Assembly: GCA_045531285.1 (NCBI GenBank)
Contig: JAZSDT010000083.1
Span: 1-60,841, forward strand
Source of the DNA: RGIG6353 sp045531285
GTDB taxonomy: Bacteria; Bacillota; Clostridia; Oscillospirales; SIG627
DNA length: 60,841 nt
Reading direction: 5' to 3'
Of this stretch, positions 49,746 through 58,188 are shown piece by piece. The position numbers and the translations under genes are program-made. Under the pieces are notes generated by a model. That model searched no databases. It saw only the letters and a program-made list of their open reading frames with translations, and had not been told where the DNA came from. The stretch's first letter is position 1, and every line of letters begins with the position of its first letter.

Positions 49746-50633
49746 TCACACTTCCACCGGAGTATCAATTGGAAGGTCTAAAAGCTCTGGGTTTTCAAGA
49801 AGCTTATGCAAAATCTTTATACTCTTTGCAAAGTATACGCCGTCTGCAATACGCTCATCTATTGTAAGTCCAAGGTCAATGGAGTCGCGAAGCTCATATG
49901 AGCCGTCTTCTTTAAAGAACGGACGCAGTTTTTTTTCGCCGACAATGGCAAAAAACGAGTTTGTTCCCCAATTTGCAAGATGATGGTAGGAAGCGTGCAT
50001 CTTGATGCTTCCCAGATTTGAAACGAACACAGATGAAAAATAGGGGTCGTCGTTCATAAGGGCTGTAGGATACAGACCGTGATAGTCAAGCCATCCCAAT
50101 GTCCTCATAACGACTCTCAAAATCGGTATGGGCAAGCTTGTGACAAGCTTATCGATTATTTCTGTAGTACCGTCCTTTTTATTTTCACGTCTGACAGAGT
50201 ACACTATCTTTTTAGTCTTGGAATATATCTGCTCAACGGGAGATACTTTTGAATCCTCGTCTATCTTTATGATAGCAAGTGCTTCGTAGGCATCGTCCTG
50301 GAACTGTTTTTTTACAACGAAAGAAAACGTAATATCCTTTCTGTCAAACAGCTTAGAGCCTTGATAAAATCTGTTAAGTCTTGGTCTAAGAACTATAGTT
50401 TTGGCAATTGCCGCCAGTATAACGTGAAAAAAAGTATATTTAAACTCAGGTGAGTCTGCATTCTTCTTTTCGAGATAGTCCTTGAGTGCCGTAATGTCGA
50501 ACACTTCGTTCATCACCGCTTCGTTGTCGGTTCTTTGCGGCATAATAAGCGGTGCTATAGCGTGCATAGAGTCAAGGTTTCTGACACGGTAACCGTCTTT
50601 TCTGTCACCGAATCTTCGCTTTTGCTCCTTCAT
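49746..50633 (-). CDS. 2-oxoacid dehydrogenase E2-like acyltransferase domain protein
   Basis: A stand-alone protein of 295 residues with the chloramphenicol-acetyltransferase/E2 catalytic fold and no lipoyl domain. FVSNLGSIKMHASYHHLANWG near 215 and LGLTIDERIADGVYFAKS near 262 correspond to the final E2 strands. In true E2 enzymes the latter reads DHRxxDG; here it is DERIADG, so the catalytic His is Glu. The ATG at 50633 has GGGAGG. The ligase gene follows, suggesting acyl-CoA as substrate, but a non-standard mechanism or a binding role must be considered. Confidence 0.78.
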   Translation of the reverse strand: MKEQKRRFGDRKDGYRVRNLDSMHAIAPLIMPQRTDNEAVMNEVFDITALKDYLEKKNADSPEFKYTFFHVILAAIAKTIVLRPRLNRFYQGSKLFDRKDITFSFVVKKQFQDDAYEALAIIKIDEDSKVSPVEQIYSKTKKIVYSVRRENKKDGTTEIIDKLVTSLPIPILRVVMRTLGWLDYHGLYPTALMNDDPYFSSVFVSNLGSIKMHASYHHLANWGTNSFFAIVGEKKLRPFFKEDGSYELRDSIDLGLTIDERIADGVYFAKSIKILHKLLENPELLDLPIDTPVEV

Positions 50634-50734
50634 AAAATCCTCCCAATAAAAAACATTCACGTGTATTTTACTCCATAGTGCAAAAAAAGTCAAGTACCCT
50701 TAAAGAATTTAGTTAGCAAAACTACGTAACGTGG

Positions 50735-50790
50735 TATACAAAACCGCAAAGCAGTGAGATTGATCTAATGCAATTTTCCGGTATAAATAA
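50735..50790 (+). repeat. 106-bp repeat family, degenerate right end I
   Basis: Only the right tail is recognisable (AGTGAGATTGATCTAATGCAATTTTCCGG split by changes), lying between the E2-like gene and the dipicolinate synthase genes. No other function is seen in this gap apart from the hairpin at 50791. Confidence 0.5.
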
Positions 50791-50826
50791 AGCTGTTTAA
50801 AAACTCAAGCAGAGCTTTCAAACAGC
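50791..50826 (-). terminator. Hairpin, GCTGTTTAAA type, after dipicolinate synthase B
   Basis: AGCTGTTTAAAAACTC pairs imperfectly with GAGCTTTCAAACAGCT. It lies just after the minus-strand spoVFB stop and is related to the hairpins at 13640 and 21377. Confidence 0.7.
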
Positions 50827-50832
50827 TATGAT

Positions 50833-51405
50833 TCATTTTATGATAGGCTGAAGCTGTACACCCTCCATTGCTTTTTCCACGGTATCCTCTATCAGTGTAA
50901 AATCGGCAACCATTGACCGATGCTTACTGTCCGGCATATCCTGTGAAAAGGGTACGAAATAAACGTTTTTCGTATTGAGCAGGAGTCCGATATTCTTTGC
51001 CGTTGCCCCCAGTGCATCATTGGTGGAGGCGGCTATAACAATGGGTATCTCGTTTCTGAGAGCCGCCTTGACAGCCATTGTGACCGAGGTATCAGTTATA
51101 CCCAAGGCAAGCTTTGACATGGTGTTACCGGTGCACGGAGCAACCACTATAACGTCAAAAAGCTTTTTGGGACCTATAGGCTCTGCTTCCGGAATCGTAG
51201 TTATGGGTTTTTTTGGAGTTATCATAGACAGCCTTGAAAAAAGGTCATCCTTTTCCATAAACCTTGTTGAAGAAGAAGCTACTATAGGTGAAAGTATGGG
51301 TGTTATTTCATATTTATCGGGACAGAGCTGCGACATTTCCTCCAGCACTGTCTCGAGTGTACAGAAAGAGCCTGTAAGTGCAAAACCGAGTCTGACTTTG
51401 TCCAT
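50833..51405 (-). CDS. spoVFB: Dipicolinate synthase subunit B
   Basis: A flavoprotein-like subunit of 190 residues that with subunit A makes dipicolinic acid in the mother cell for the spore core. The start VRLGFALTGSFCTLETVL, VIVVAPCTGNTMSKLALGITD near 85 and PIVIAASTNDALG near 122 match the family. The ATG at 51405 has AAGGAGAG. It follows subunit A by 10 bp in one operon. Confidence 0.93.
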   Translation of the reverse strand: MDKVRLGFALTGSFCTLETVLEEMSQLCPDKYEITPILSPIVASSSTRFMEKDDLFSRLSMITPKKPITTIPEAEPIGPKKLFDVIVVAPCTGNTMSKLALGITDTSVTMAVKAALRNEIPIVIAASTNDALGATAKNIGLLLNTKNVYFVPFSQDMPDSKHRSMVADFTLIEDTVEKAMEGVQLQPIIK

Positions 51406-51415
51406 AGGTCTCTCC

Positions 51416-52201
51416 TTAGTTAAGATGTCTGAAAATTGCATTTTTAACGGCAAGTGCCGCAGATTTCGGGGATATTCGCTGAGGAAGAGAGTTACCTCTC
51501 TCGCCTTTGAGCGAAAGAGCGTGCATTGTGCTCCAATTTACGTTGTTCTCGCCGCTGGCAAGGTCCAGAATGTACACGTCGGGCGAAAGCTTTTCCAAGG
51601 TTTCTGCATCCACCACGTGACGCAACGGAACAGTATTTACAAGAGTGTTGAATACCTCCATTCTGTCCCTCTGCCAAAGATGACAGGCGGATATACCTCT
51701 TGTGTGGGCAAGGCTGAGCTCTTCCTCTGCCGAGGTAAACACCTTGACTGTAGCCCCCATTGCCAACAGCATTCTGGTAAGTCTCTGCCCTATTCTTCCG
51801 TATCCCAGCACTGCAACACGCATTGAATACAGTGTTGTCGGGGTAGCATTTATAATAAGTGACATTGCTCCCTCGGCTGTAATCAGTGCATTTTCCCGAC
51901 AGAATTGCTCCTCGTTGAGAATGTTTGTGTATACCAGACCTTTTTTGTTTATTACCTGTCTGGTCGCCTGTCCGTCGTGTCCCCCAAAGACGTGGCTTCC
52001 TTCGGGTATCGCCTCAAGCAGAGAGGCTGCTTTGTCATCATCTATAAAAAAAGGAAGTATGACAACAGGTGCTTCTATTCCGCATACGTCGTCGGCTGAA
52101 TTTACGGTGTATACGTTATCTCGCAAGGACAGCATATCCATAAGCTCTCTTGCCCTTCTGTCACACTTCAGGTCATAATTGGGTGTGATAAAATTATACA
52201 T
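51416..52201 (-). CDS. spoVFA: Dipicolinate synthase subunit A
   Basis: A 261-residue NAD(P)-dependent dehydrogenase-like subunit. The Rossmann motif VAVLGYGRIGQRLTRMLLAMG is near residue 130, followed by a strand ending KVFTSAEEE. Shorter than some Bacillus homologues (about 295). GGGAGG precedes the ATG. With subunit B it shows that the host makes true endospores. Confidence 0.92.
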   Translation of the reverse strand: MYNFITPNYDLKCDRRARELMDMLSLRDNVYTVNSADDVCGIEAPVVILPFFIDDDKAASLLEAIPEGSHVFGGHDGQATRQVINKKGLVYTNILNEEQFCRENALITAEGAMSLIINATPTTLYSMRVAVLGYGRIGQRLTRMLLAMGATVKVFTSAEEELSLAHTRGISACHLWQRDRMEVFNTLVNTVPLRHVVDAETLEKLSPDVYILDLASGENNVNWSTMHALSLKGERGNSLPQRISPKSAALAVKNAIFRHLN

Positions 52202-52355
52202 GGCTTTTCCTCCCTTTTTATACTATGCACACGGCATTGCTTTTGAGAATAAAGAAAGAATTGTATATTGGTAACAATTTACTAGATACCTTAATTATTT
52301 TTGTGAAATATTCTGCCTTTTTGAAGCTATATAACAAAAGACCGGCAAATTGTAC

Positions 52356-52384
52356 TTTACAAAAACTTTGATTTATGATAATAT
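52356..52384 (+). promoter_or_regulatory. Promoter of the solute-binding lipoprotein gene
   Basis: TTTACA (52356-52361), a 17-bp spacer and TAATAT (52379-52384). The remaining part of the gap (52202-52355) shows nothing recognisable. Confidence 0.6.
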
Positions 52385-52421
52385 ATATGTGTTAAATATA
52401 AGTAAAAGGAGAATCATTTTC

Positions 52422-53894
52422 ATGAAAAGAGTGTTGACACTTTTAATTTTGACTGCTTTTGTTTTCTGTATGCTTTTTGCCGTGACCTCTTGCAGCAAAG
52501 ACACAGAAACCGAAAATCCCCAAAAAGAAAACACCAACTTCAGTGAAGGCGAAAACGTTGAAGGAGATATTTTCGCAGAGCGTGCAGCCATCGACGACGA
52601 GCTTGGTGAATACGATTTTGGCGGAAGACCTCTCAGAATCGTACTTCACAACGAAACGGAAGTATATATTTCCGAAGAGGACCGTAACAAAGGCGACCTT
52701 ATCAAAGATGCTAAATATGCCAGAAACACTAAGGTTGAAAACCGCTTCAACTTTGTAATCGAGCCTGTGTACGTTGCGGGAATAAACGAGGTTTCCAGCT
52801 GGGTACAGAAGAACGTACTCTCGGGTGCAGATGAATTTGACCTTCTTGTAAACCACGTGCTTACAACAGGCGGTATGGTAACAAAGAACCTCTTCATCAA
52901 CTGGTATGACGTTCCCAACGTTGACTTTTCGAAGCCTTGGTGGGCTGCCTCCACGTCAAACGAGCTCACCTATGACGGAAAATGTATACTTGCAATCTCA
53001 GACTTCAACTATTCGTCTATAGCTTGTACGTACTGCATGGTATTCAATAAAAACCTTGCTACCTCGTATGACCTTGGCGACCTTTACAAAATAGCGCTTA
53101 GCGGCAATTGGACCTTTGACACCTTTACAAATCTTGTAAAGGATATATGGGTAGACTCCGACGGTGACGGTGAGAAGTCCGAAAACGACTTCTACGGTAT
53201 GGTTCAGCCCACACACAGCCGTATGAATCAGTGGCTCTGGGCGTTCGACAACCCCATTATGATAAAGGACCAGGAAGGCGTTCCCACAATTTCAATTAAG
53301 ACAGATAAGATAAACAACATCGTTGCAGCACTCTATGACTATTGCTACAACATGAACGGTGTAGGCTTCCAGTTCCCCACAGAAACCGATATGTTCCTGG
53401 AAAAGAAGACTATATTTATGATAGTTCCTCTGGGTGACCTTACATCAGAAGGATTCCGTAACTTCGAGGACGAGTACGGTGTTCTTCCCCTTCCCAAGTG
53501 GAATGAAAACCAGCCCGAGTACAAAACACAGTCATACGGTGAGCATACAGTTTCCGCAATCCCCAAGACTGTTAAGGATATCGAATTTGTAGGCACTTGC
53601 GTTGAAGCGCTCTCGGCTGAATCCTACAAGACAGTTATTCCCACACTTTACGAGATAGCTCTCAAGACCAGATATCTCCGTGACTCAGAATCCAAGGAAG
53701 TCCTTGATATTGTTATCAACTCACGTCTCTTTGACTTTGGATACGTTTATGATAACTGGCAGGGCTTCGGCTATACACTTCAGAATATGATGACCTCGGG
53801 TCAGTCCAACTTTGAATCCTACTACGCAAAGGTATATCCCTCTGCAAGAATCCACTACAAGAAGATTATTAAGGCTTTCGATAAGCTTTCATAA
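52422..53894 (+). CDS. Extracellular solute-binding lipoprotein (ABC type), orphan
   Basis: A 490-residue lipoprotein. The signal peptide ends at a lipobox around AVTSC (Cys near residue 24), followed by an acidic linker. The mature part resembles family 1 solute-binding proteins: LVNHVLTTGGMVTK near 140, WWAASTSNELTYDGK near 175, GDLYKIALSGNWTFDTF near 220 and EDEYGVLPLPKWNE near 350. The ligand is probably a carbohydrate. No permease or ATPase genes are adjacent, so it must work with distant partners or act as a surface binder. AAAGGAG precedes the ATG. Confidence 0.85.
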   Translation: MKRVLTLLILTAFVFCMLFAVTSCSKDTETENPQKENTNFSEGENVEGDIFAERAAIDDELGEYDFGGRPLRIVLHNETEVYISEEDRNKGDLIKDAKYARNTKVENRFNFVIEPVYVAGINEVSSWVQKNVLSGADEFDLLVNHVLTTGGMVTKNLFINWYDVPNVDFSKPWWAASTSNELTYDGKCILAISDFNYSSIACTYCMVFNKNLATSYDLGDLYKIALSGNWTFDTFTNLVKDIWVDSDGDGEKSENDFYGMVQPTHSRMNQWLWAFDNPIMIKDQEGVPTISIKTDKINNIVAALYDYCYNMNGVGFQFPTETDMFLEKKTIFMIVPLGDLTSEGFRNFEDEYGVLPLPKWNENQPEYKTQSYGEHTVSAIPKTVKDIEFVGTCVEALSAESYKTVIPTLYEIALKTRYLRDSESKEVLDIVINSRLFDFGYVYDNWQGFGYTLQNMMTSGQSNFESYYAKVYPSARIHYKKIIKAFDKLS

Positions 53895-53921
53895 TAAAAA
53901 AATGATAAAGGAGAAATGACT

Positions 53922-54719
53922 ATGACTTGTCCAAAATGCGGCATGGAAATGCCAGAAGGCGCAACAACCTGTCCAAACTGTCCCACTACTCCGGAAAAAC
54001 CTTTGAAGAAGGGTGAATTCATTAAAAAAGAGGCAACAAAGGGTATAAAAGCCGTTTCTAAGCTTACTTGGTTAGCATTTATTGTATGTGCGGCTCTTGT
54101 TATCGGCGGTGCATATCTTGCACTTACCACCCACGTGTTTGATATCCCTGCACTTGACTTTGCAAAGGATATCGTAGGTTCTAACGACGATATAATCGAA
54201 GAGTTTGAAACCTTCCTTAAGGATGACGAGCTTTATCAATATGCAAAGACTTCTTATGAAGAAAACATCGACGATTTGACAGCTGAAGAGCAAAAGATGG
54301 CTGAGAAGGCTCTTGACGAATGCGTTATCTTTATGGACGCTCCAAACCTTCTCAACACAAGATCCTTCTATATATCGGTTCTTGACTGTATTGAGCACGA
54401 TAATCCCGTTTCAAGAGACTATGCGGAAAAATACGATTACGCAGATTCGCTTGGAGAAATCGTTGTACTTGTACTCAACGTAATAATCTGTTCCGTTGCG
54501 GGTATAGCAATTCTTTCGGTCATCTTCCTTCTTATCTCTGCAGCAAATAAATCCGTAGGACTTGTAGTTGTTACAATTTTACTTACGGCAATCGTTAACG
54601 TATTGCTTGTAGGAATCGTTTATGCAATAGTAACAGCTGTACTCCTCATCGTTATGGCGTTCCTTGCAGGTGCCGTTAACAAGGCTTATAAAGCATACCG
54701 TCAAACATTCGTAAAGTAA
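53922..54719 (+). CDS. Zinc-ribbon multi-helix membrane protein
   Basis: A 265-residue protein with a zinc ribbon at the start (CPKCGMEMPEGATTCPNCP), a basic linker, a helix at about 46-66, an acidic outer domain of about 100 residues and two or three hydrophobic segments in the last 90 residues. AAGGAG fits the ATG at 53922 better than the ATG six bases earlier. It follows the lipoprotein gene by 27 bp and may be cotranscribed. No function is known to me. Confidence 0.75.
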   Translation: MTCPKCGMEMPEGATTCPNCPTTPEKPLKKGEFIKKEATKGIKAVSKLTWLAFIVCAALVIGGAYLALTTHVFDIPALDFAKDIVGSNDDIIEEFETFLKDDELYQYAKTSYEENIDDLTAEEQKMAEKALDECVIFMDAPNLLNTRSFYISVLDCIEHDNPVSRDYAEKYDYADSLGEIVVLVLNVIICSVAGIAILSVIFLLISAANKSVGLVVVTILLTAIVNVLLVGIVYAIVTAVLLIVMAFLAGAVNKAYKAYRQTFVK

Positions 54720-54735
54720 TTATTTATCGGTATAC

Positions 54736-54769
54736 AAAAATACGTCTCACTTTTGTGAGACGTATTTTT
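54736..54769 (+). terminator. Terminator after the zinc-ribbon membrane gene
   Basis: AAAAATACGTCTCAC and GTGAGACGTATTTTT form a perfect 15-bp stem around TTTT. Confidence 0.92.
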
Positions 54770-54773
54770 GTAC

Positions 54774-54987
54774 TTTATGGGAAATTTCTCGATTATTACG
54801 CCCTCGCCGTTTTGCTTTGTTTGGGTAGTATTGTCATAAGGGTAGGCGAGATTTGCCAGCGGCTGCTAGCCGCTTTTTCACTTTATATGAAATTTCTCGA
54901 TTATTACGCTCTCGCCGTTTTGCTTTGTTTGGGTAGTATTGTCATAAGGGTAGGCGAGATTTGCCAGCGGAGGCTCTCCGCTTTTTC
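54774..54987 (-). repeat. 106-bp repeat family, array J (two copies, variant tail)
   Basis: Two reverse copies with a 108-bp period. Their bodies are nearly identical, but the hairpins differ: GCGGCT-GCT-AGCCGC (54859-54873) and GCGGAG-GCT-CTCCGC (54967-54981). The tail beyond the CTCGCC arm is a variant (GAAATTTCTCGATTATTACG) that also ends array A. The array separates the zinc-ribbon gene from the copper genes. Confidence 0.92.
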
Positions 54988-55001
54988 ACAAGATAGCAAC
55001 T

Positions 55002-55193
55002 TTATTTCACTATAAAGCCAAGCTCTTCAATTGCATTCTTTACCTCTGCATCGTCAATAGATGCCTTTGATACCTTTACTTCACCGCTTTCAAGGTTGAT
55101 GCTCACCGAGTATCCCAACTCTGTCAACGCTTTTTCAACCCTTGACGAACAATGATTACAATGCATACCTTCTACCTTAACAATCTTTTCCAT
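55002..55193 (-). CDS. copZ: Copper chaperone CopZ-like HMA protein
   Basis: A 63-residue heavy-metal-associated domain with the metal site GMHCNHCSSRVEKAL (CxxC) near residue 9. It is encoded 12 bp after the copper ATPase gene and should deliver Cu(I) to it. SD AAAGGAG. Confidence 0.9.
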   Translation of the reverse strand: MEKIVKVEGMHCNHCSSRVEKALTELGYSVSINLESGEVKVSKASIDDAEVKNAIEELGFIVK

Positions 55194-55205
55194 AACAGTT
55201 CTCCT

Positions 55206-57431
55206 TTATTTTTTTAATAATCTTAATGAATTACTTACAACAAACACCGAGCTGAAGCTCATAGCGGCAGCACCTATCATAGGATTAAGCACTAGCCCAA
55301 ATGTGCTGAACACACCTGCGGCGAGGGGAATTCCCAAAACGTTGTAGAAAAACGCCCAAAACAAATTTTGCTTAATAATACGCAACGTGGTTTTGGCATA
55401 CTTTACAACACGCACGACCTGTCGGATATCCTCTCCCATAAGCACAACGTCGGATGCGTCAATTGCAATATCCGTACCGCTTCCAAGGGATACTCCAATA
55501 TCTGCCGATGCAAGCGAAGGACTGTCGTTTACTCCGTCTCCAATCATTGCCACCTTGCCGCTTTGCTGATACTTCTTTATGTGAGCTTCCTTGTCGGCAG
55601 GCATAACCTGAGCAATAACCTCGTCAACACCTATCTCTTTTGCCACGGCATCTGCTGTAGCTTTGTTGTCACCCGTGAGCAATACCGTTTTTATGCCCAT
55701 TTCTTTAAGAGCGGCGAAGGTCTCTTTTGCTCCGTCCTTGACTCTGTCGCTGATTGCAATAATACCTATCACACGGTCATCAACGGCAAAATACATAGAG
55801 GTCTTGCCTTCCAAGGATAGAGCGTTTGCTCTTTCTTCATAAGCCGTTATATCAACTCCGTTTTCCTGCATATAGGAGCTGTTTCCGCCAAGCAGACGGT
55901 GACCTTCGTAATTTGCTTCTACACCACGTCCCAAAACAGAACGGAAATCCGTAACCGAAAAGGCTTCTACGTCGCGTGTATACTCCACGATTGCCTTTGC
56001 CAACGGGTGCTCACTTGACAGCTCAAGAGAGCGTGCAAGCCGTAAAAGAGCCTCTTGGCTGTCTGATACCACGTCGCTGACCTGCATCTTTCCTGTGGTT
56101 ACTGTACCTGTTTTATCAAAAACCGCAACAGAAATACTCGACGTAAGCTCAGCCCATGATGCATTTTTTACAAGTATTCCTTCACTTGCCAGTCTTCCCA
56201 CAGATACGGTTATCGCAACAGGTGTGGCTAGTCCCAGTGCACAGGGACATGAAATTACCAGCACAGACAGAGCTCTGGACAAAGCGTATTCAAAGCCGCT
56301 TCCAATAAGCATCCATATTATAAACGTCACCAAGGATATTGCCATAACTGTAGGCACAAATATACGGCTTATTTTGTCGGCTAGCTTAGCAACAGGTGCC
56401 TTTGTTGCGGCGGCATTTTCCACCAGTGATATTATTTGTGACAGTGTAGTATCCTTTCCCACACTGACAGCACGGAATTTAACGTAAGAATCTACAACGA
56501 GGCTTGCCGAAGTTATCTCATCACCCACTCCCTTTTCCACCGGGACACTTTCTCCCGTAAGGCTTGACATATCAAAGGTTGCGTGGCCCTCGGTTATGAT
56601 GCCGTCATGTGCCACTCTGGAGCCCGGACGAAGTACTACTATATCACCTACGACAACATCGTCGGTAGGTATTTGTACTTCTCTGCCCTCTCTTTCCACA
56701 GTAACGGTTTCGGGACGCAGCTTTTCCAGTCCTCTGAGAGCGTCACCTGTTTTGTCCTTTGAGCGCTCTTCAAAGAATTTTCCCAGCGTTACAAGAGTGA
56801 GTATCATTGCCGATGACTCGAAGTACAGGTTATGACGGTAGAGGTCAACCGTGTGGGTGTTCCCCGTACCAAGTCCCCATCCTATCATATATATGGCAAA
56901 AATGCCGTACACAACGCCTGCCAAAGAGCCTGTGGCAACAAGCGTATCCATATTGGGAGCTTTATTTTTCAACGCCTTCCATCCCGAAACAAAAAACTTT
57001 CGGTTTACGTAGAGAACAGGAAGTGTCAGAATAAACTGGCTAAAGGAAAATACAAGTGCCATTTCTCTGCCCTTGAAGAAAAAGGGCTGAGGAAGAGACA
57101 GCATATGTCCCATTGAAATATACATCAAAACCGCCAAAAAAACAAAAGATACAACAAGTCGTGTCTTGACAGGGGTAAATGGCTCAACCTTCGTGTCGGG
57201 CTGTTTTTCCTTTTTTTCGTCTGTTATTTCACTTGCCTCAAATCCTGCCTTGGATACGGCACGGATTATATCCTCTGTGCTTACCTTGGTTTCGTCAAAG
57301 TCGCACACCATTGTTTTGGCAAGCAGGTTTACAGGGGCAGACACAACACCGTCCAGCCTTGACACTGCACGTTCAACGGCAGCCGAACAGGCAGAGCAGC
57401 TCATACCCTCTACAGTAAAGCGTTTTTTCAT
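55206..57431 (-). CDS. copA: Copper-translocating P-type ATPase
   Basis: A P1B ATPase of 741 residues exporting Cu(I). It has one N-terminal HMA domain (GMSCSACSAAVERAV near 9), the transmembrane metal site SCPCALGLATPVA near 390, phosphorylation motif DKTGTVTTG near 432, HP locus SSEHPLAKAI near 475 and the hinge MIGDGVNDSPSLA near 640. The length is typical for one HMA. AGGTGA precedes the ATG. With copZ it forms a copper-resistance operon; no CsoR or CopY gene is adjacent. Confidence 0.95.
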   Translation of the reverse strand: MKKRFTVEGMSCSACSAAVERAVSRLDGVVSAPVNLLAKTMVCDFDETKVSTEDIIRAVSKAGFEASEITDEKKEKQPDTKVEPFTPVKTRLVVSFVFLAVLMYISMGHMLSLPQPFFFKGREMALVFSFSQFILTLPVLYVNRKFFVSGWKALKNKAPNMDTLVATGSLAGVVYGIFAIYMIGWGLGTGNTHTVDLYRHNLYFESSAMILTLVTLGKFFEERSKDKTGDALRGLEKLRPETVTVEREGREVQIPTDDVVVGDIVVLRPGSRVAHDGIITEGHATFDMSSLTGESVPVEKGVGDEITSASLVVDSYVKFRAVSVGKDTTLSQIISLVENAAATKAPVAKLADKISRIFVPTVMAISLVTFIIWMLIGSGFEYALSRALSVLVISCPCALGLATPVAITVSVGRLASEGILVKNASWAELTSSISVAVFDKTGTVTTGKMQVSDVVSDSQEALLRLARSLELSSEHPLAKAIVEYTRDVEAFSVTDFRSVLGRGVEANYEGHRLLGGNSSYMQENGVDITAYEERANALSLEGKTSMYFAVDDRVIGIIAISDRVKDGAKETFAALKEMGIKTVLLTGDNKATADAVAKEIGVDEVIAQVMPADKEAHIKKYQQSGKVAMIGDGVNDSPSLASADIGVSLGSGTDIAIDASDVVLMGEDIRQVVRVVKYAKTTLRIIKQNLFWAFFYNVLGIPLAAGVFSTFGLVLNPMIGAAAMSFSSVFVVSNSLRLLKK

Positions 57432-57511
57432 TGTTTCACCTCAGTTTGTCATTGCTAACTTTGTATTATCATAACACATTTTCATAAATTTTACAAGTAT
57501 TAATTTAGGGG

Positions 57512-57540
57512 TTGTCAAAAAAGAATTTATATGGTAAAAT
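57512..57540 (+). promoter_or_regulatory. Promoter upstream of the sigma factor gene
   Basis: TTGTCA (57512-57517), a 17-bp spacer and TAAAAT (57535-57540) give a leader of about 160 nt that contains repeat remnant K and a small GCACGC/GCGTGT hairpin near 57673. Confidence 0.6.
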
Positions 57541-57559
57541 ATAAAGGTGACAGTTTGCT

Positions 57560-57645
57560 TTGAGAATCTCGCCTATCGCAACGTTGTGCATACTCTCAAA
57601 AAAGCAAAACAGCGAGGTTGTATTAGATTTAATTTTCTTTTATAA
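57560..57645 (+). repeat. 106-bp repeat family, degenerate copy K
   Basis: CTCGCCTATCGCAAC is conserved near 57579, but the right arm is AGCGAG and the left hairpin is missing. It lies in the leader of the sigma factor gene. Confidence 0.7.
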
Positions 57646-57707
57646 AAATTTTTCAAAAAAATGTGACCTTACCGCACGCTTATGCGTGTTAAGGATAGGA
57701 GGTACAA

Positions 57708-58172
57708 ATGAGCCGTTCCGTTACGGAGCAGTTTGACGAGGTTTACGGCAAGTATTCAAATATGCTGTACCGACTGGCACTCTCACATCTTTTATCAAAG
57801 GAAGACGCAGAGGATGCGGTACACGACGTATTTATGAAATATATAAACTCCACACCCCACTTTTTCGGTGAAGAGCACGAAAAGGCTTGGTTCATACGGG
57901 TGACCGTAAACCAGTGCCACGATGCCGCCAGACGCAGAAGTGTACGCACCCACTCCCCTCTTGAAGATGCCGCTGAAATATGCGCAGAAATGGGAGCAGG
58001 CGAGGTTACGGAAGCTGTGCTGGGGCTGGAGGATACCTACAAAACTCCCATACTACTCCACTATTATGAAGGATACAGCGTCGAAGAGTGTGCAAGAATA
58101 CTCAGAATATCGGTTTCCGCTGTCAAAATGCGTTTGGCAAGGGCAAGAGAAAAGCTGAAAATTGATTTATAA
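57708..58172 (+). CDS. ECF-type RNA polymerase sigma factor
   Basis: A 154-residue sigma-70 family factor with regions 2 and 4 only. Region 2 shows YRLALSHLLSKEDAEDAVHD near 22; region 4 shows LLHYYEGYSVEECARILRIS near 113 and the recognition helix VSAVKMRLARAREKLK near 134. SD AGGAGGT precedes the ATG. It is followed by a membrane protein that looks like its anti-sigma partner, 16 bp away. Confidence 0.92.
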   Translation: MSRSVTEQFDEVYGKYSNMLYRLALSHLLSKEDAEDAVHDVFMKYINSTPHFFGEEHEKAWFIRVTVNQCHDAARRRSVRTHSPLEDAAEICAEMGAGEVTEAVLGLEDTYKTPILLHYYEGYSVEECARILRISVSAVKMRLARAREKLKIDL

Positions 58173-58188
58173 TTGGAGGTGTTGCCCG

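Noticed and set aside
10191..57645. Repeats as ordinary rho-independent terminators
   Set aside because: The GCGG hairpin is not followed by a T run in the direction of most upstream genes, and separate T-tailed terminators often lie beside the repeats.
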